A stretch of DNA of 64,000 nucleotides, from the NCBI GenBank assembly GCA_003550325.1, contig QKWP01000350.1, positions 66,159 through 130,158 on the forward strand. Reading direction: 5' to 3'. Below the pieces are notes generated by a model, which saw only the letters and a list, made by a program, of their open reading frames with translations, had not been told where the DNA came from and did not search any database. This DNA is from Gigaspora rosea. Taxonomy: Eukaryota > Glomeromycota > Glomeromycetes > Diversisporales > Gigasporaceae. How positions within the stretch are numbered: position 1 is the first letter of the stretch; the number at the start of each line of letters is the position of its first letter. Shown here piece by piece: positions 24,253 through 36,039 of the stretch. Made by a program: the position numbers and the translations under genes.

Positions 24253-24747
24253 CTATCTACTGAATGTAAGATTTAAATTTATAGTCAATAGCTTGTCAGT
24301 AGGTGGTATTTGGAGAATAACATTATTGGTAATAGATGCAAGAGCACTTCTAGGCTTATTATTGTCCTGCACGATACTTGAGTTATCAGAGACTTCACTT
24401 TCTAAATTTCATTTTTTAATTCTACTAAGTGTTATATGATTGATTATCCTGAGTGTTATACAACTGATTTTCTTGAGTGTTACATAATCAATTTTTTTGA
24501 ATATTATATGATTGATTTTCTTGAGTATTACATGATCCTTCTTGAGCATTAAGTAATTGATTTTCTTGAGAATAATGTTGCTTGGATTTAGAACTTGAAA
24601 TCTTCGCTTTTTGAATAGTGGTTTAAAAGGCGAGAAAAGTTTGGATCTTGATTGCAAATTCCTTACACTTTTGGATGCTTTATGTTGTGAAACATCTTTA
24701 TCATTGTTGATACTATTATTAGATTCAGAACTGGTAGTGGTAGCCAT
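24253..24747 (-). pseudogene. Octapeptide-repeat protein, interrupted by one TGA
   Basis: The minus-strand frame starts at a well-placed ATG (24747, 'MATTTSSESNNSINNDKDVS'). It has a Ser/Asn-rich N-terminus and a basic stretch 'FSPFKPLFKKRRFQVLNP'. Then come seven 8-residue repeats of LKKINHIT type at about residues 60-112, written by a 24-bp DNA repeat. A TGA at 24409-24411 stops it after 112 residues. The same frame runs on for 51 more codons of protein-like sequence ('SEVSDNSSIVQDNNKPRSAL', 'ITNNVILQIPPTDKLLTINL') to a TAG at 24253. Either one nonsense mutation or a short intron removes the TGA; no convincing splice sites were seen. Function unknown. Confidence 0.5.
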
Positions 24748-25109
24748 AGATATTACAGAGATTTCTATAAATGATAAGAATAGATAAATAGCAATAGCAA
24801 TAGTTTTAGTTATTTAATTACAATAAATAATATATATTTTGTACTACGTTCTAATATTCTTGAATCTGAATTAGATGTTATTATTTATTATCTATATATG
24901 TATATATTTATGTGTAAAAAATTAAAAATATAAAAATCTTATCATTGTTATTATCATATTTAAATTAAAATTTACTAGCTTCCACAAAATCTTCTTCTGA
25001 TTCATATGTAATATAAGATTCTCCAGGAAATTTGTAGTATTTTTCTAAATTTTCTTCACTGTTGCAAATAGTAAAAGTGTTGCTAAGCATTTAGCTATTG
25101 ATCCACAGG

Positions 25110-25645
25110 TCGAATGAAACCATATCAGACAACAATCGGGTTCCTGATAGCCCCCTATATCAATATAATACCCACATGGAAAATTACTGGTAGGAAAATC
25201 CTAAATGTTCCCGATTAGTTTCTGATTTCAAACAGAAATTTGGCAGAAATAAGAGACTAATCGGGAACATTTAGATTTAAAATCGATATACTGGTAGGCT
25301 TATTACAAACACGATATGTATCTTATTTTGATCTAAATTGCAAGAAAACCGGATACTCTTCAGGATTAGTTAAGATATATATCATGTATGTTAATAGGCC
25401 TACCGGTATATTGATTTTGATCCTAACTATTTCCAAAAAGTCTCTTATTTCTGCCAAATTCCTGTTTAAAATAAGAGACTAATTAGGAACATTTAGATTT
25501 AAAATCGATATACCGGTAGGCCTATTAACAAACACGATATGTATCTTATTTTGATCTAAATTGCAATAAAACCGGATACTCTTCAGGATTAATTAAGATA
25601 TATATTATTATATCTGACAGGGCTATGGTTTATATGTTTACTCAA
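25110..25645. repeat. Repeat with two 120-bp direct copies and inverted ends
   Basis: Two direct copies at about 25266-25386 and 25487-25608 share 'aacatttagatttaaaatcg' and 'accggatactcttcaggatt'. A hairpin, 'aaatgttcccgattagt' against 'actaatcgggaacattt', lies at 25203-25273. Outer 'aaaccatatcaga' (25117) faces 'tctgacagggctatggttt' (25613). The 'aggcctaccggtat' word links it to the array at 28380-30275. Confidence 0.6.
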
Positions 25646-25821
25646 TATATTTATATACTGATATAAATGTTATAATATTTGTTTTATTGAAGCAATTGTA
25701 TTGAAATATAACTTAAATACATTTACATATTGCTATATTTAAAAGAATATTACAAAGATCTATAATATTTTTTAAAATTAAACATTACTGATCTAGTGAA
25801 ATTTCTTTGATTTAATTACTG

Positions 25822-27780
25822 TTCAGATCTTCACCTTCTGATGAGCAACGCCTCCTTCTTCATTTTGCTTATTGCCATATTCATTGCCATTACCACCACT
25901 ACTTCTATTTCTATTACCATTACCATTACTATTTCCACCACTACTTCTATTTCCATTACCATTACCATTTCTACTGCCACTTCCACTACCACTGCCATTA
26001 CCATTGCTACTTCCATTTCCACTGCCGTTACCATTGTTACTTCCATTTCCACTGCCATTACCATTGTTACTTCCATTTCCACTACTACCTCTACTTCCAT
26101 TTCCACTTCCGCTTCTATTTTCAAACCTAGTATCATGGTTACTGCGACCACCGCTTGCAGAGGCGGTTTCATCAACTTCCTCTTCATCATCAGCTTCTTT
26201 ATCGGAATAATAAGAAACTGAAATAGTCCAGTCCAGAGCTTCTAAGGGTGGTTTGGATTTATCTGACCAATTTACGTCACTATATCATCTTTTTTTTTGG
26301 CATTTAACGTGAGAAGTTTTTTCTCCCATTTCATCAGCAAGTCGAAGAATTTTTCTAACCTTATTGTATCATAAAATAAAGAAATATTATAAAAAATTTA
26401 ATAAACTACAATTATAATAGTAGATACTTACCCTTCGAGACCTCCATGGCTTGTTAATTACGTGATGATCATTTTCTTTTTGTTTATCGGATGAATTTTT
26501 AATTGTCAGTCTGAATCCACTCTTTCTGCATCAGTTTTTGAAACTTCATCTGAATGAAAGTCTCTTTCGTTAATTATAACTTCAATATCAGCTTTAATGT
26601 TATCCCAATTAATATTAGGGACAAGATAATTAAGATTTTGATTATTGGTATTAATCAGATGATTTGGACCTTGGACTCGTCGCCTCATTTTCTATAAATT
26701 AAACATGGATCAGTTTGCAAATGGTTATTCAATAATCTATAACTAATACTGGTAACATGATATTTATTTGTATAAAAAAACTACTTACTTCGCTATGCTG
26801 TGTATTTATTTCTTTCCGCCTTTTGTCAGCTTTTGACTTCTCCGGATCTTGATCGATAGACCATTTTTCACGGCGATAACGGTGAAGGTTTTGGAGGACG
26901 TACTTTATCTCAATTAATTTATACCTAAATCAGCCTTCCAAAGCTTTGGCAATTACTAGTATAATATTTTTGTTCATGTGACATGACATTTCTGACCATG
27001 TTTTTTTTGCATCAAGACTCAAAGTATCTTCAAGGCCATTTAAAACATTTATTTTTATTTACTCATTTATTTACTTAAATTATCTTATCCTATATTCAAT
27101 TAAACAATCATTTAATCAACAGCTTTTTTTACTTATAAATTATAAAATTACATCATGAAACAGTTTATACTGTTTTTCATCCATATCTTCCAACAATTCA
27201 CGTAACTTTCTTATATATCTGTTAGGTGGTTCCGGGCTTACTAATAGTTTTTGCTGATTATTATTATTGGCTTCATCATCATTCTGTTGTCTCTGCTTTC
27301 CTTTTTTTTGAATTTCAGTAGTAGTAGTTGATTGTTTCTGGCTTTTGTTTTGTATATCAGAGTCAGAATTTGGGTCTTCAAGTTCAGAAAGACCAATATT
27401 ATTGAATGGACAAGAAAGTCCAGTGGAACTATTAGCATCTTCAGGGCTGCTGTTTTCATAATAGACATCGTCAGAACGCACGTTTGGAGTTACTGGAGCT
27501 GATGTTCGAGCTTTAAGATCCTTAACTTGGCTTGTTAAGGAATATACCGCTTGTTTTAAAAAATCTAACTCTATAAAAAAATTTCATCAAACATATCGAT
27601 CTATCGAAAGACTTATAATAAAAATAAAAATGGCTTTATATAGCCACACAAATTACCAGAATCTCTTTATCAGGAGATTTAGAATGACGCTGTGAATGTT
27701 TATGTCTTCTGTCATACGAAGGGGACCTAGATATAGATCTAGATCTTTGACTTGTGCTTCGATAGCTTCATTTAGCAAGT
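25822..27780 (-). pseudogene. Decayed RS- and Gly/Asn/Ser-rich protein gene of unknown family
   Basis: Minus strand, pieced together from several frames. The N-terminal exon is Arg/Ser-rich ('STSQRSRSISRSPSYDRRHK', 27750-27670). Then comes 'FLKQAVYSLTSQVKDLKART' and an open 113 codons (27481-27140) ending 'LRELLEDMDEKQYKLFHDVI'. Next is 'DAKKTWSEM' and 'KYVLQNLHRYRREKWSID' (26990-26800), 'MRRRVQGPNHLINTNNQNLN' (26688-26506), 'WRSRR' joined by a 72-bp intron (26360-26431, GTAAGT...AG) to 'VRKILRLADEMGEK'. It ends in a low-complexity GN/GS tail (about 26130-25860) with a 30-bp unit for 'NGSNNGNGSG'. In-frame TGA codons near 26925 and 26291 and at least one frameshift mark it as dead. The basic helices and RS/GN tails suggest nucleic-acid contact, but no family was recognised. 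Confidence 0.5.
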
Positions 27781-28214
27781 GTTATCAATCAAATCTGGCT
27801 TTGATTTCTCTGTAGTGGCATTGGTTTTGAACGATGGTTTCGGCGAGAAGACCTGAGTAGTGAAATAGAACGACATTTGTGTACTATATTAATTTTATAG
27901 GAATTTCTTTTATACATTTTGTTAAAAAGGCCAAAAAAAATAACAAAAATTTGTATAATTGAGATATCAATTGTTCGGTTTATTTTATTAAAAGAAGTGA
28001 AAGAAAAGAGAAACATTGCTTTATATTACAACCTTTAAAATGAAATGATAGTAGATGAATAAATATTAAATCAAAGTGTAAACGAAGCAAAAGCCTAATA
28101 AACTAACGTAATTCAAAAAAGTATGATATATAATTTTTTTGAGCAAAAGAGTAAAATCTGCTCACGTATGCTCGAAAGCATGACTTATTTATAGATTTTA
28201 GTCAGATCTTATTT

Positions 28215-28352
28215 GAGTGTTGTCAAGGGAAAACCTGTCATCAGGATTTCAATTATATTTTGTACCGGATACAATATTATTAGATTATATAGATTGTATC
28301 CAGCACATAATATAATTGAAACCCCGATGACAGGTTTTCTTTTGACAATATT
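28215..28352. repeat. Hairpin MITE-like element
   Basis: Arms of about 57 bp share 'aaaacctgtcatc' and 'tttcaattatatt', and face each other around 'ttattagattatatagatt'. Confidence 0.7.
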
Positions 28353-28379
28353 AATTTTGTTAGCAGTTAATTAATCAAC

Positions 28380-30275
28380 ATTCTATAATAGTAAATAAAA
28401 TTAAAAGTCATATTATGCAAGTTTAATTTTTTTATACAAGAAAATAAACAAAAAGTCATTAGAATACCAATAGCTCTATAGTTTATTTGAAATCGCACAT
28501 TTTTAGTGCAGTTAATTTGTCATCAGAAATAAAATTAATATTATGCAAATTTAATTTTTTTACTTATCAGAATACCGACAGCTCTATAGTTTATTTGAAA
28601 TAGCACGTATTTATTTTCATTAGGCAGCATCAACAATTTATATAAAAATAAAACAATGCTATATAATATTATATTTGTATTATCTTTTAAGAACTTTAAA
28701 CAATACTGGTTAATACAAATTGTGGCTAATGCCTTAGTGTGGTTAATTTGTCATCAGAAATAAAATTAATATTATGCAAATTTGATTTTTTTACTTATCA
28801 GAATACTGACAGCTCAATAGTTTATTTGAAATTGCATGTTTTTATTTTCGTTATTGTGATTAATTTGTTATCAGAAATAAACGAAAGGCCTACTGGAATA
28901 TTAAAACCTTTATAGTTTATTTGAAATCGCACATTTTTATTTTCGCAAGTGTTATCGGAAATAAAATTCATCTTATACAAGTTTAATTTGTTTATTTGTT
29001 TATATATGAAAATAAACGAAAGGCCTACCGGAATATTAAAATGTCATCGGAAATAAAATTCATGTTATGCAAGTTTATTTTGTTTATATATAAAAATAAA
29101 CGAAAAGCCTACCAGAATATTAAAACCTTAATAGTTTATTTGAAATCGCACGTTTTATTTCGTTAATGTCGGAAAATAAAATTCATATTATACAAGTTTA
29201 ATTTGTTTATTAGTTTATATATGAAAATAAACGAAGGACCTACCGGAATATTAAAACATTTATAGGTTATTTGAAATCGCAGGTTTTTATTTTTGCAAGT
29301 GTAGTGAATTTGTCTTCAGAAATAAAAATTTATTATANGGAATATGATTGGGTAAACTATTTATTCTAGAAATCCGATAGAATAAATTACTACCCATAAA
29401 ATTTCAAGGGAACTTTCAGGGTAACCCAGAAAATTTCAGGTTAACCCAGAAAAGTTTTACTATATATACAAGTATATTTTTTTAAAATGAAACTGCTTCT
29501 AGAAATTTCTCTACTATAAATAGAGGTTCTAATTTACATGCCACGAAATTTTGGCAAGGGTTAGTTGTGACCTTAAAAATTTTTATCAGAGGTGTATTTT
29601 TTGTAACATATGATTTTTACTTGTACTACAAAAATCATATGAAAAATGATCGACATACCCTCTACCCTTAATTTGTCATCAAAAATAAAATTAATATTAT
29701 GCATATTTAATTTTTTTACTTATCAGAATACCAACAGCTCTATAGTTTATTTGAAATCGCACGTTTTCTATTTCATTATTGTGGTTAATTTGTCATCAGA
29801 AATAAATGAAAGGCCTACTGGAATATGAAAAACTTTATAGTTTATTTGAAATCGCACATTTTTATTTTCACAAGTGTCATCAGAAATAAAATTCATCTTA
29901 TACAAGTTTAATTTGTTTATTTGTTTATACATAAAAATAAACGAAAGGCCTACTGGAATGTTAAAATATCATCGGAAATAAAATTCATATTTTGCAAGTT
30001 TATTTTGTTTATACATAAAAATAAATGAAAAGCCTACCAGAATATTAAAACCTTAATAGTTTATTTGAAATCGCATGTTTTATTTTCATTAATGTCAGAA
30101 ATAAAATTCATATTATACAAGTTTAATTTGTTTATTGGTTTATATATGAAAATAAACAAAGAACCTACCGGAATATTAAACCATTTATAGGTTATTTAAA
30201 ATCGCAGGTTTTTATTTTTACAAGTGTAGTGAATTTGTCTTCAGAAATAAAAATTCATTATACAATTATTTTGTT
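28380..30275 (+). repeat. Array of ~130-bp units, duplicated as a ~600-bp block
   Basis: The unit reads 'gaaataaaattcatattata', then 'caagtttaatttgttta', 'gaaaataaacgaaaggccta', 'ccggaatattaaaac', 'ctttatagtttatttgaaat' and 'cgcacgtttttattttcgtt'. Block 28742-29335 recurs nearly unchanged at 29664-30260, with the TTAA-element fragment between. It abuts the tnp2 transposase gene, so it may be the subterminal repeat region of that element (inference). One ambiguous base (N) is at 29338. Confidence 0.7.
29339..29667. mobile_element. Right part of a TTAA-flanked element
   Basis: The right end (reverse-complemented) is GGGTAGAGGGTATGTCGATC followed by 'atttttcatatgat', with TTAA at 29668-29671. 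It matches the ends at 5987-7498 and 61719-62087. The left end is not visible next to the N at 29338. Confidence 0.55.
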
Positions 30276-30558
30276 TATATAAAGAAAGTATAATTGTCAA
30301 GCAAAAAATATATTCGTCAAAATTACATTATAATTGCTCAAAGTCTTATAGTCATATCGGCATACCAATAAGTCTGTTGAAATTCAAATTGTATATAGTA
30401 AATTTGAACTAATCTTCGTTCGTATTCTCGCTCAAATATTTACTCGTATATATTCTTTCTTCCTAAATTGTCTCATTTATATAAATTTTTTTAGTATTTT
30501 TTTACATTATAGGTTATAAACAAAAAATCTATTGTCAAAAAGACCATCGAAAAGTCAA

Positions 30559-33500
30559 ACAATTTTATTTTTTCAAAAAATCGCAACTTAAAACTTGCAA
30601 TTGCAATCTTTGTAAAGGTAAACTTGTTAACCCTCGAACTAGAAAAGCCTATATGATAAAAAAAGAAATTCCGGCTAGAAATTTTCTTGATGTTGGCAAA
30701 TCTTCAAGCAAAGTAGCAGCTACAATGGACCTACCAGAAGCTCCACTTCAGGAAATGGATATTCCAGAGAATCCGATAATCTACCGGAAGCTCCTCTTCT
30801 GGAAGTGGATATTCCAGAGGATTCAATACAAAAAGATAGTTCTGACGACGATTCTGTTGTTTCTTCGCATGAAGAATTTTATAGTTTTATTAGTAAAAGT
30901 CAATCTAATAAAGGCAAACAGCCTGTTAGGAGAAGAAGAAATTCACAATACCATATAATCTTAGAGAACTTATTCTCTGACGAAGAAGAAAATTTAGCAA
31001 AGATCTATTAGACCTCGAAGATGAAGAATTAACCGACCAAAAAATCAACTTTAACTCACTGGAAACTTTATATGAAAATATAGAGACACCAATAGAACCC
31101 ATAGATCCAAATAAAGGTTTTGTGTAGATTATTTTGTGGGTTCTCAAATACCAAAAGGGGTATAAAAATCTGAAGTTGAAACTAATTCTTTGGTGAAGTT
31201 CCTCTAGTATGTGCTGGTTCTTAAGAATGAAGAAAAATATTCCTCTTTTTCTACTTCATTGAAGATGGCCCATAAAGCTCTTGGTGTCTGTGTTCACATG
31301 ATTAAATATGCAACATGTGAGCAATGTTGTAAATTATACAACACAGCTGATGTGTCAATCTACAAACCCAATATAGTTCCTAAAGTAAGCAATTGCACCT
31401 TCCAAGACTTTCAGCACTATCCCATGGCTAATCAAAAACTTCATTGCAATAATTCTATTGCAAAAAAAATATTTATAAGCAAAGAAGTTATATATCGGCC
31501 ATCATTAATATTTCTGACAGTTTCTTTAAAACATCAACTTCAATTGTTGTATAACTAAAAGGGATTTGAAGAGTTTTGTAGAAAGTGGGCAGAGAGGCAT
31601 AATGATGCTAAAAGAATTACTGACATATATTATGGAAGAATTTGGAAGACATTTCAAGACCAAAATGAAGATCTACTATTCTTTTGGAAAGAGCTACCAT
31701 ATAGCAATTTGGGTTTAATGATTAATCTAGATTGGTTCTAGCCATTCGATAACTCTCAGTATAGTGTTTGAGCTATATACGGAGTTATTTGCAATCTTCC
31801 ACGTGATAAGCGATTTAAGCCGTCAAACATAATCACGTTGGTGTTAATACCTGGTCCAAACGAACCCAAACTACACCAGCTAAACCACTATTTGCACCTT
31901 TAATAGATCAATTAATTGATTTGTGGAATAGTAAACAACAATGTTTTAATATCAGAGTTATCGAAATTATTATTATTATTATTATTAACATAATTATTAT
32001 TATTAACTAGGGATTGAATTGGACTGTACTTTCGAAAGCCCTACCGGCAAATTTATTAGAGCAGCAGTGATATGTTGTTCTTGTGACATTCCTGCTTCAA
32101 GAAAATTATGTGGCCACATTTCAGCACGAATTGCTTGTCATAGGTACTTAAAAAGAGCAAATTTTGACGAAAAGAATCAACCCAATTTTGGTGGTTTTGA
32201 CGATATGAATGAATAGTTCATTAAAAGAGATATTGATGAAGTTCGTCAAGATGCTATTGTGTAGAAGGATTGCAATACTGAAGATGCAAGGAGAAAGCAT
32301 ATGTCAGAAACTTAGGTCTGTTGGTCTAAAATGCATCGTCTCCCTACTTTAATTCTGTTCAGTTTCTTGTAGTCGATCCAATGCATTGCCTATTTTTAGG
32401 TATAGCTAAGTGGATCATTAAATTATGGATTGATGAAGGTATTTTAACGCTACCTTATCTTGCTCTGATAGAAAATCGGGCTAAAAATATGCAGATTCCT
32501 GTGGACATCGAGAGAATTCCTTACAAAATAGTGATGGGAAAAGGATTTTTAAGATTTATGGTGGACCAATGGAAAACTTTTGTTCTGGTATATGCAATGT
32601 CGATTACTTGGGATTTGTTGCATGAAAATGACCGATGGATTCTTACTTATTTTGTTCGCGCGTGCTCTATACTGGTGTGCCAGATTGTATATAAAGACAA
32701 TTTGGAAGAGGCTCATAGTTGTCTTCTTAAAATAGTTAAACTTATAGAAAAAATTTATGGACCAGAAAAAAATAACGCCTAATTTACATTTATGTTTACA
32801 TATATGTGAATGCGTTATGGACTATGGACCACTATATGCGTTTTGGTGTTTTAGTTATGAATGGATGAATGGTTTTTTAGGTAAATTTGTATTTTTTTTT
32901 TGTAATAGTTGGATAAAATATAGTATAGGCGACACCTATTTTTTTTTTTGGTGCACCTATTTTGAATCAGTTAATCATTTATTAAGGTGCAACCTATGCT
33001 ATATTTATCAAAATAGCCATATTAAACTACCGATAGCTCAATAGAATTTTAAATCATTTATAGGGTCATTTCATAGCAGTAACAGAAGAATTGAGACTGA
33101 ACTACTTAAAATTATGCAATATAACTCTCTTCTGGATGTGCTTTCATCACGTGCGGAAGGCTATTTGCAAACTTGTTTCAGTTCATTAAACAAGAAACGA
33201 TGAGCGGTAGCCATTCTATTTATAACAGAAATGATTATCAGGAGTTTCATTCAATGTTTATAAGCGTTGAAGACAATGCAGGAACTGGCTTTGAACCATT
33301 TCTGGGTAAATTTTTAGGGCCTAAAAAGGAACATATAACCCTTCCAAAAGAATTATATGCATTATTATAACTATGCATACAATTATAATTTCACTTTCTT
33401 AACTAATATACTCGAGCACTCGGATGCTATAGTGACATTGCCTGGCATTACAATATATGGAAGAATAAAAATTGGCGATGAAATATTTGGGTCTACTTAT

Positions 33501-34160
33501 TCTAAGAGACACACAAAGTCAGCGAAAATACTTGCTAAATTCATATTGGACGACAATACTACCGGTCGTTCAATATTATTTTGAGAAAATACTAAATCTA
33601 CCGGAAGGTCCAAAGAAACATGTACCGTATTTACGCGAAATAACGTGCATCTGCGCGTTATTTCGGGGGGATGCGCATTATTTCGAGAATGCGCATGGGC
33701 GTTATTTCGGGGTAAAGGTCTAATTTCGAAAAAATTGTGCGTTATATATGTGTGATGCATAAAAAACCTGTATTTCTTAATTTTATACATAGCCTTTCTG
33801 ATCTAAGTCAGATTTTTTGACTAAAAAAAAATTTATTTCTGCTTGTTATTTGAATTCGTTATTTCAGCAGATTATTAATTCGGCATTTGGAGTGCGAATT
33901 ATATTGTGACGCACATGGGCATTATTTCAAAACCAGCATACTATTTTAAGAAAATGCAATTTTCAAAATAACGCCCATGTGCGTTATTTCGCGTAAATAC
34001 GGTACTTGCCTATGTACGGTGGTATCAAGCTGTTAACAACCAAAAGACAAGATATCATTGTCAAATAGACAATATTTGTAATGTTGAATTATGGAATCGG
34101 AATTTCTATGATTTAAGTAGAGATTGTATTATCCGCGCATAATATTTTAGGCTGCTTTAT
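30559..34160 (+). pseudogene. tnp2/CACTA-type (En/Spm) transposase, decayed
   Basis: Plus-strand pieces in order: an N-terminal Cys cluster 'TCNCNLCKGKLVNPRTRKAY' (30580), an acidic linker, then 'GVCVHMIKYATCEQCCKLYN' (31290), 'KWAERHND' and 'RIWKTF' (31580-31660). Next come the transposase signatures 'VICNLPRDKRFKPSNIITL' and 'LIPGPNEPKLHQ' (31785-31880), then 'CDIPASRKLCGH' (32080) and 'VDPMHCLFLGIAKWIIKLW' (32370). The DUF4218-like region follows: 'LHLCLHICECVMDYGPLYAF' (32770), 'GSFHSSNRRIETELLKIMQY' (33060), 'FLGPKKEHITLPKELYALL' (33310). The end is 'LAYVRWYQAVNNQK' and 'DCIIRAHNI' (34005-34155). Many stops and shifts, an ATT microsatellite at 31960-32005 and a MITE at 33625-34002 break it. 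Confidence 0.8.
33625..34002. mobile_element. 378-bp MITE inserted in the transposase at a TA
   Basis: Perfect terminal inverted repeats begin CCGTATTTACGCGAAATAAC; TA flanks both sides (33623-33624, 34003-34004). Taking out the element and one TA rejoins 'EGPKKHV' to 'LAYVRWYQ' in frame, which fixes the boundaries exactly. The interior repeats 'cgttatttcg' and its complement many times and encodes nothing. Confidence 0.9.
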
Positions 34161-34499
34161 TTTCAGAACTGTCAAAGTCAGAAAAAAAACCCCGGAGAAT
34201 ATATGTCTGTGAATCCTATAAATAGAAAGTTTTATATTTATTAATATATATACATTTATCAAATATATAACATATAATTTTAATATAGATTTATCTTATT
34301 TGTCACCAATTAACTTCTGACATGTACTGTTGTTCTTTATTTTTATCAAGTAATATAAGACAAATATCATAGACCTTATATAGATTTACTGGGTATTTAT
34401 ATAGATTTATCTTATATGCATATAGGTTTATTGGTATTTTTATAGGTATATTTTATTTATCTCTGAATAACTTCTGATGTGATTACTGGTTATAGGTTT

Positions 34500-34900
34500 A
34501 CTTTCATGTTAATTCTAAAGACATATCGGGTGTCCGATATTGCTATGATTTAAACTTAAAACCGGAGACATATAGAAACCTGATATGCCTCCGTTTTTAT
34601 CCAAAAACGCTTTACCTGATATGGCTTGTAGTTATTATGATATTTTACCGGATCTGTACTAGTTATTTATTTTTGTATCAAGTATTATAAGTTAAACATC
34701 ATACACATATAAAATAACTAATAGCTATATAGATTTATCCGGTTTATTTCTGATTATATTTTGATATAATTTATGTTTATCATTTTATATTCGGGTTATC
34801 ATCATAGCCCTATCGGTTACCCAATTGGGCTATTATTTTAAAAATTACAACCGGATACATATCGAAACCCGATATGTCTCCGGTTTTTATCTGACTGTAC
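34500..34900. repeat. Paired 'ccggagacatat' hairpins
   Basis: Two hairpins, at about 34555-34600 and 34843-34895, pair 'aaccggagacatat' with 'gatatgcctccgttttta' or its variant. The second overlaps the 3' end of the recombinase remnant. Confidence 0.55.
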
Positions 34901-36032
34901 AGTTCCCGATAGGGCTTTATTCGACCTGTGATTGTCTGTAGATCTGCTATAAGACCTAATACCCTCGTGTGATTGGTAACCTGAAAAGGCCATTAATTCG
35001 TCTTCAGGTGTATCTGATGCTTTAAGAAGCATGATGGCAGTTCTTCTACTGTAGCACTATGATTTGTGATCTTATGATCAACCAGATTAATATCAGTATT
35101 AATAATGATTTGGTGCAACTTTTTTTAACGTTTGTTTACACCCATGCATGAAAAGTTTGTACCAAATCCCGTTTTGGAATCTAACATGTATATAAAATCG
35201 TAAAAAAATTTAAGTTAATAATTAAAATTCAGACAAATTTAAATAAAATACCTGATGCTTTTCTAACACATTCTAAAGAAAGTGGATCAGAATCTTGGCA
35301 TTCAACAGGACGTTTAGATAAGTATAAAATTATATCTTTTATTAGTGTGAACTGATTTTCATTATTATCTGAAGGAATTGGAACGGTGCGTATAGCAGTA
35401 TGACCATATCGTCTACGCTAAGAAACACCACCCTGATTGTTCTTTTCTTTTCTAAACCGTAGTTGTAACCCATCATCAGCTCGAGATTCGATATCACGAT
35501 ATTGCAAATTGCATGTATCTCCTCCACGAAGGCCACACCACACAATAATGACAACCAAAAAAAAAATTCGCCTTATTAGCCCTTCATTATTAGTAACTGA
35601 AAGATAATTGCGATTCAAGCAAGCAGTAATTTCATCAGAAGTTAGAGTATCTCCATACCCATCCATTTGTAAGAAGCACATTTTTCCATCAAGGCACTTT
35701 AAAGCTTTAGGAAAATAATATTTATCCCATAAACGTAATCCACTTCCAATCGAATTATGTTCTCTTAAATAGCGTGCCAAGGCTGCATAATAGTTATGCA
35801 CTGATTCTACTTTAGAAGTTGTTCCATCTTTTCGTTTTAACCATGCAATAAATAAACTGAGAAATTCGTCAAGTTCTTCCCGATTATCAATTTGGTCAAG
35901 GTTTTTTTGTATGTTATTCTCTTTAATATAACGAGTTACATGACGATGCCATTTTTCTATATTTTTATCTGTGCTTGTTACTTTAGAAAGGTTTGTTAAT
36001 CATTGTACCTCTTCTTGTAAATTGTTCGACAT
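34838..36032 (-). pseudogene. Crypton-type tyrosine recombinase, decayed
   Basis: Minus strand, start ATG at 36032-36030 ('MSNNLQEEVQ', then TGA). The body reads 'IEKWHRHVTRYIKENNIQ', 'LDEFLSLFIAWLKRKDG', 'KALKCLDGKMCFLQMDGYGD' and 'FLVVIIVWCGLRGGDTCNLQ'. The last holds the first catalytic Arg (about 35527), as in tyrosine recombinases with a DUF3504/Crypton-like core. After a TAG at 35419 the frame goes on ('RYGHTAIRTVPIP', 'LECVRKAS'). A 71-bp intron (35181-35251, GTATTT...TTAG) follows, then broken frames holding 'HKITNHS' and 'RRTAIMLLKASDTPEDELMA' (catalytic His and second Arg) and 'FSGYQSHEGIRSYSRS' (Tyr). The usual GHxS His is Tyr here. Two stops and at least two frameshifts make it dead. 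Confidence 0.7.
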
Positions 36033-36039
36033 TTTAATG

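Noticed and set aside
25841..26221. Thr/Ile/Ser-rich and Leu/Pro-rich plus-strand frames, and a Met/Glu/Val-rich minus frame
   Set aside because: They are other readings of the GN/GS-coding repeat of the minus-strand gene; only that reading joins to protein-like flanks.
33497..33790. 97-codon minus-strand frame
   Set aside because: It runs through the MITE inserted in the transposase gene and across its border.
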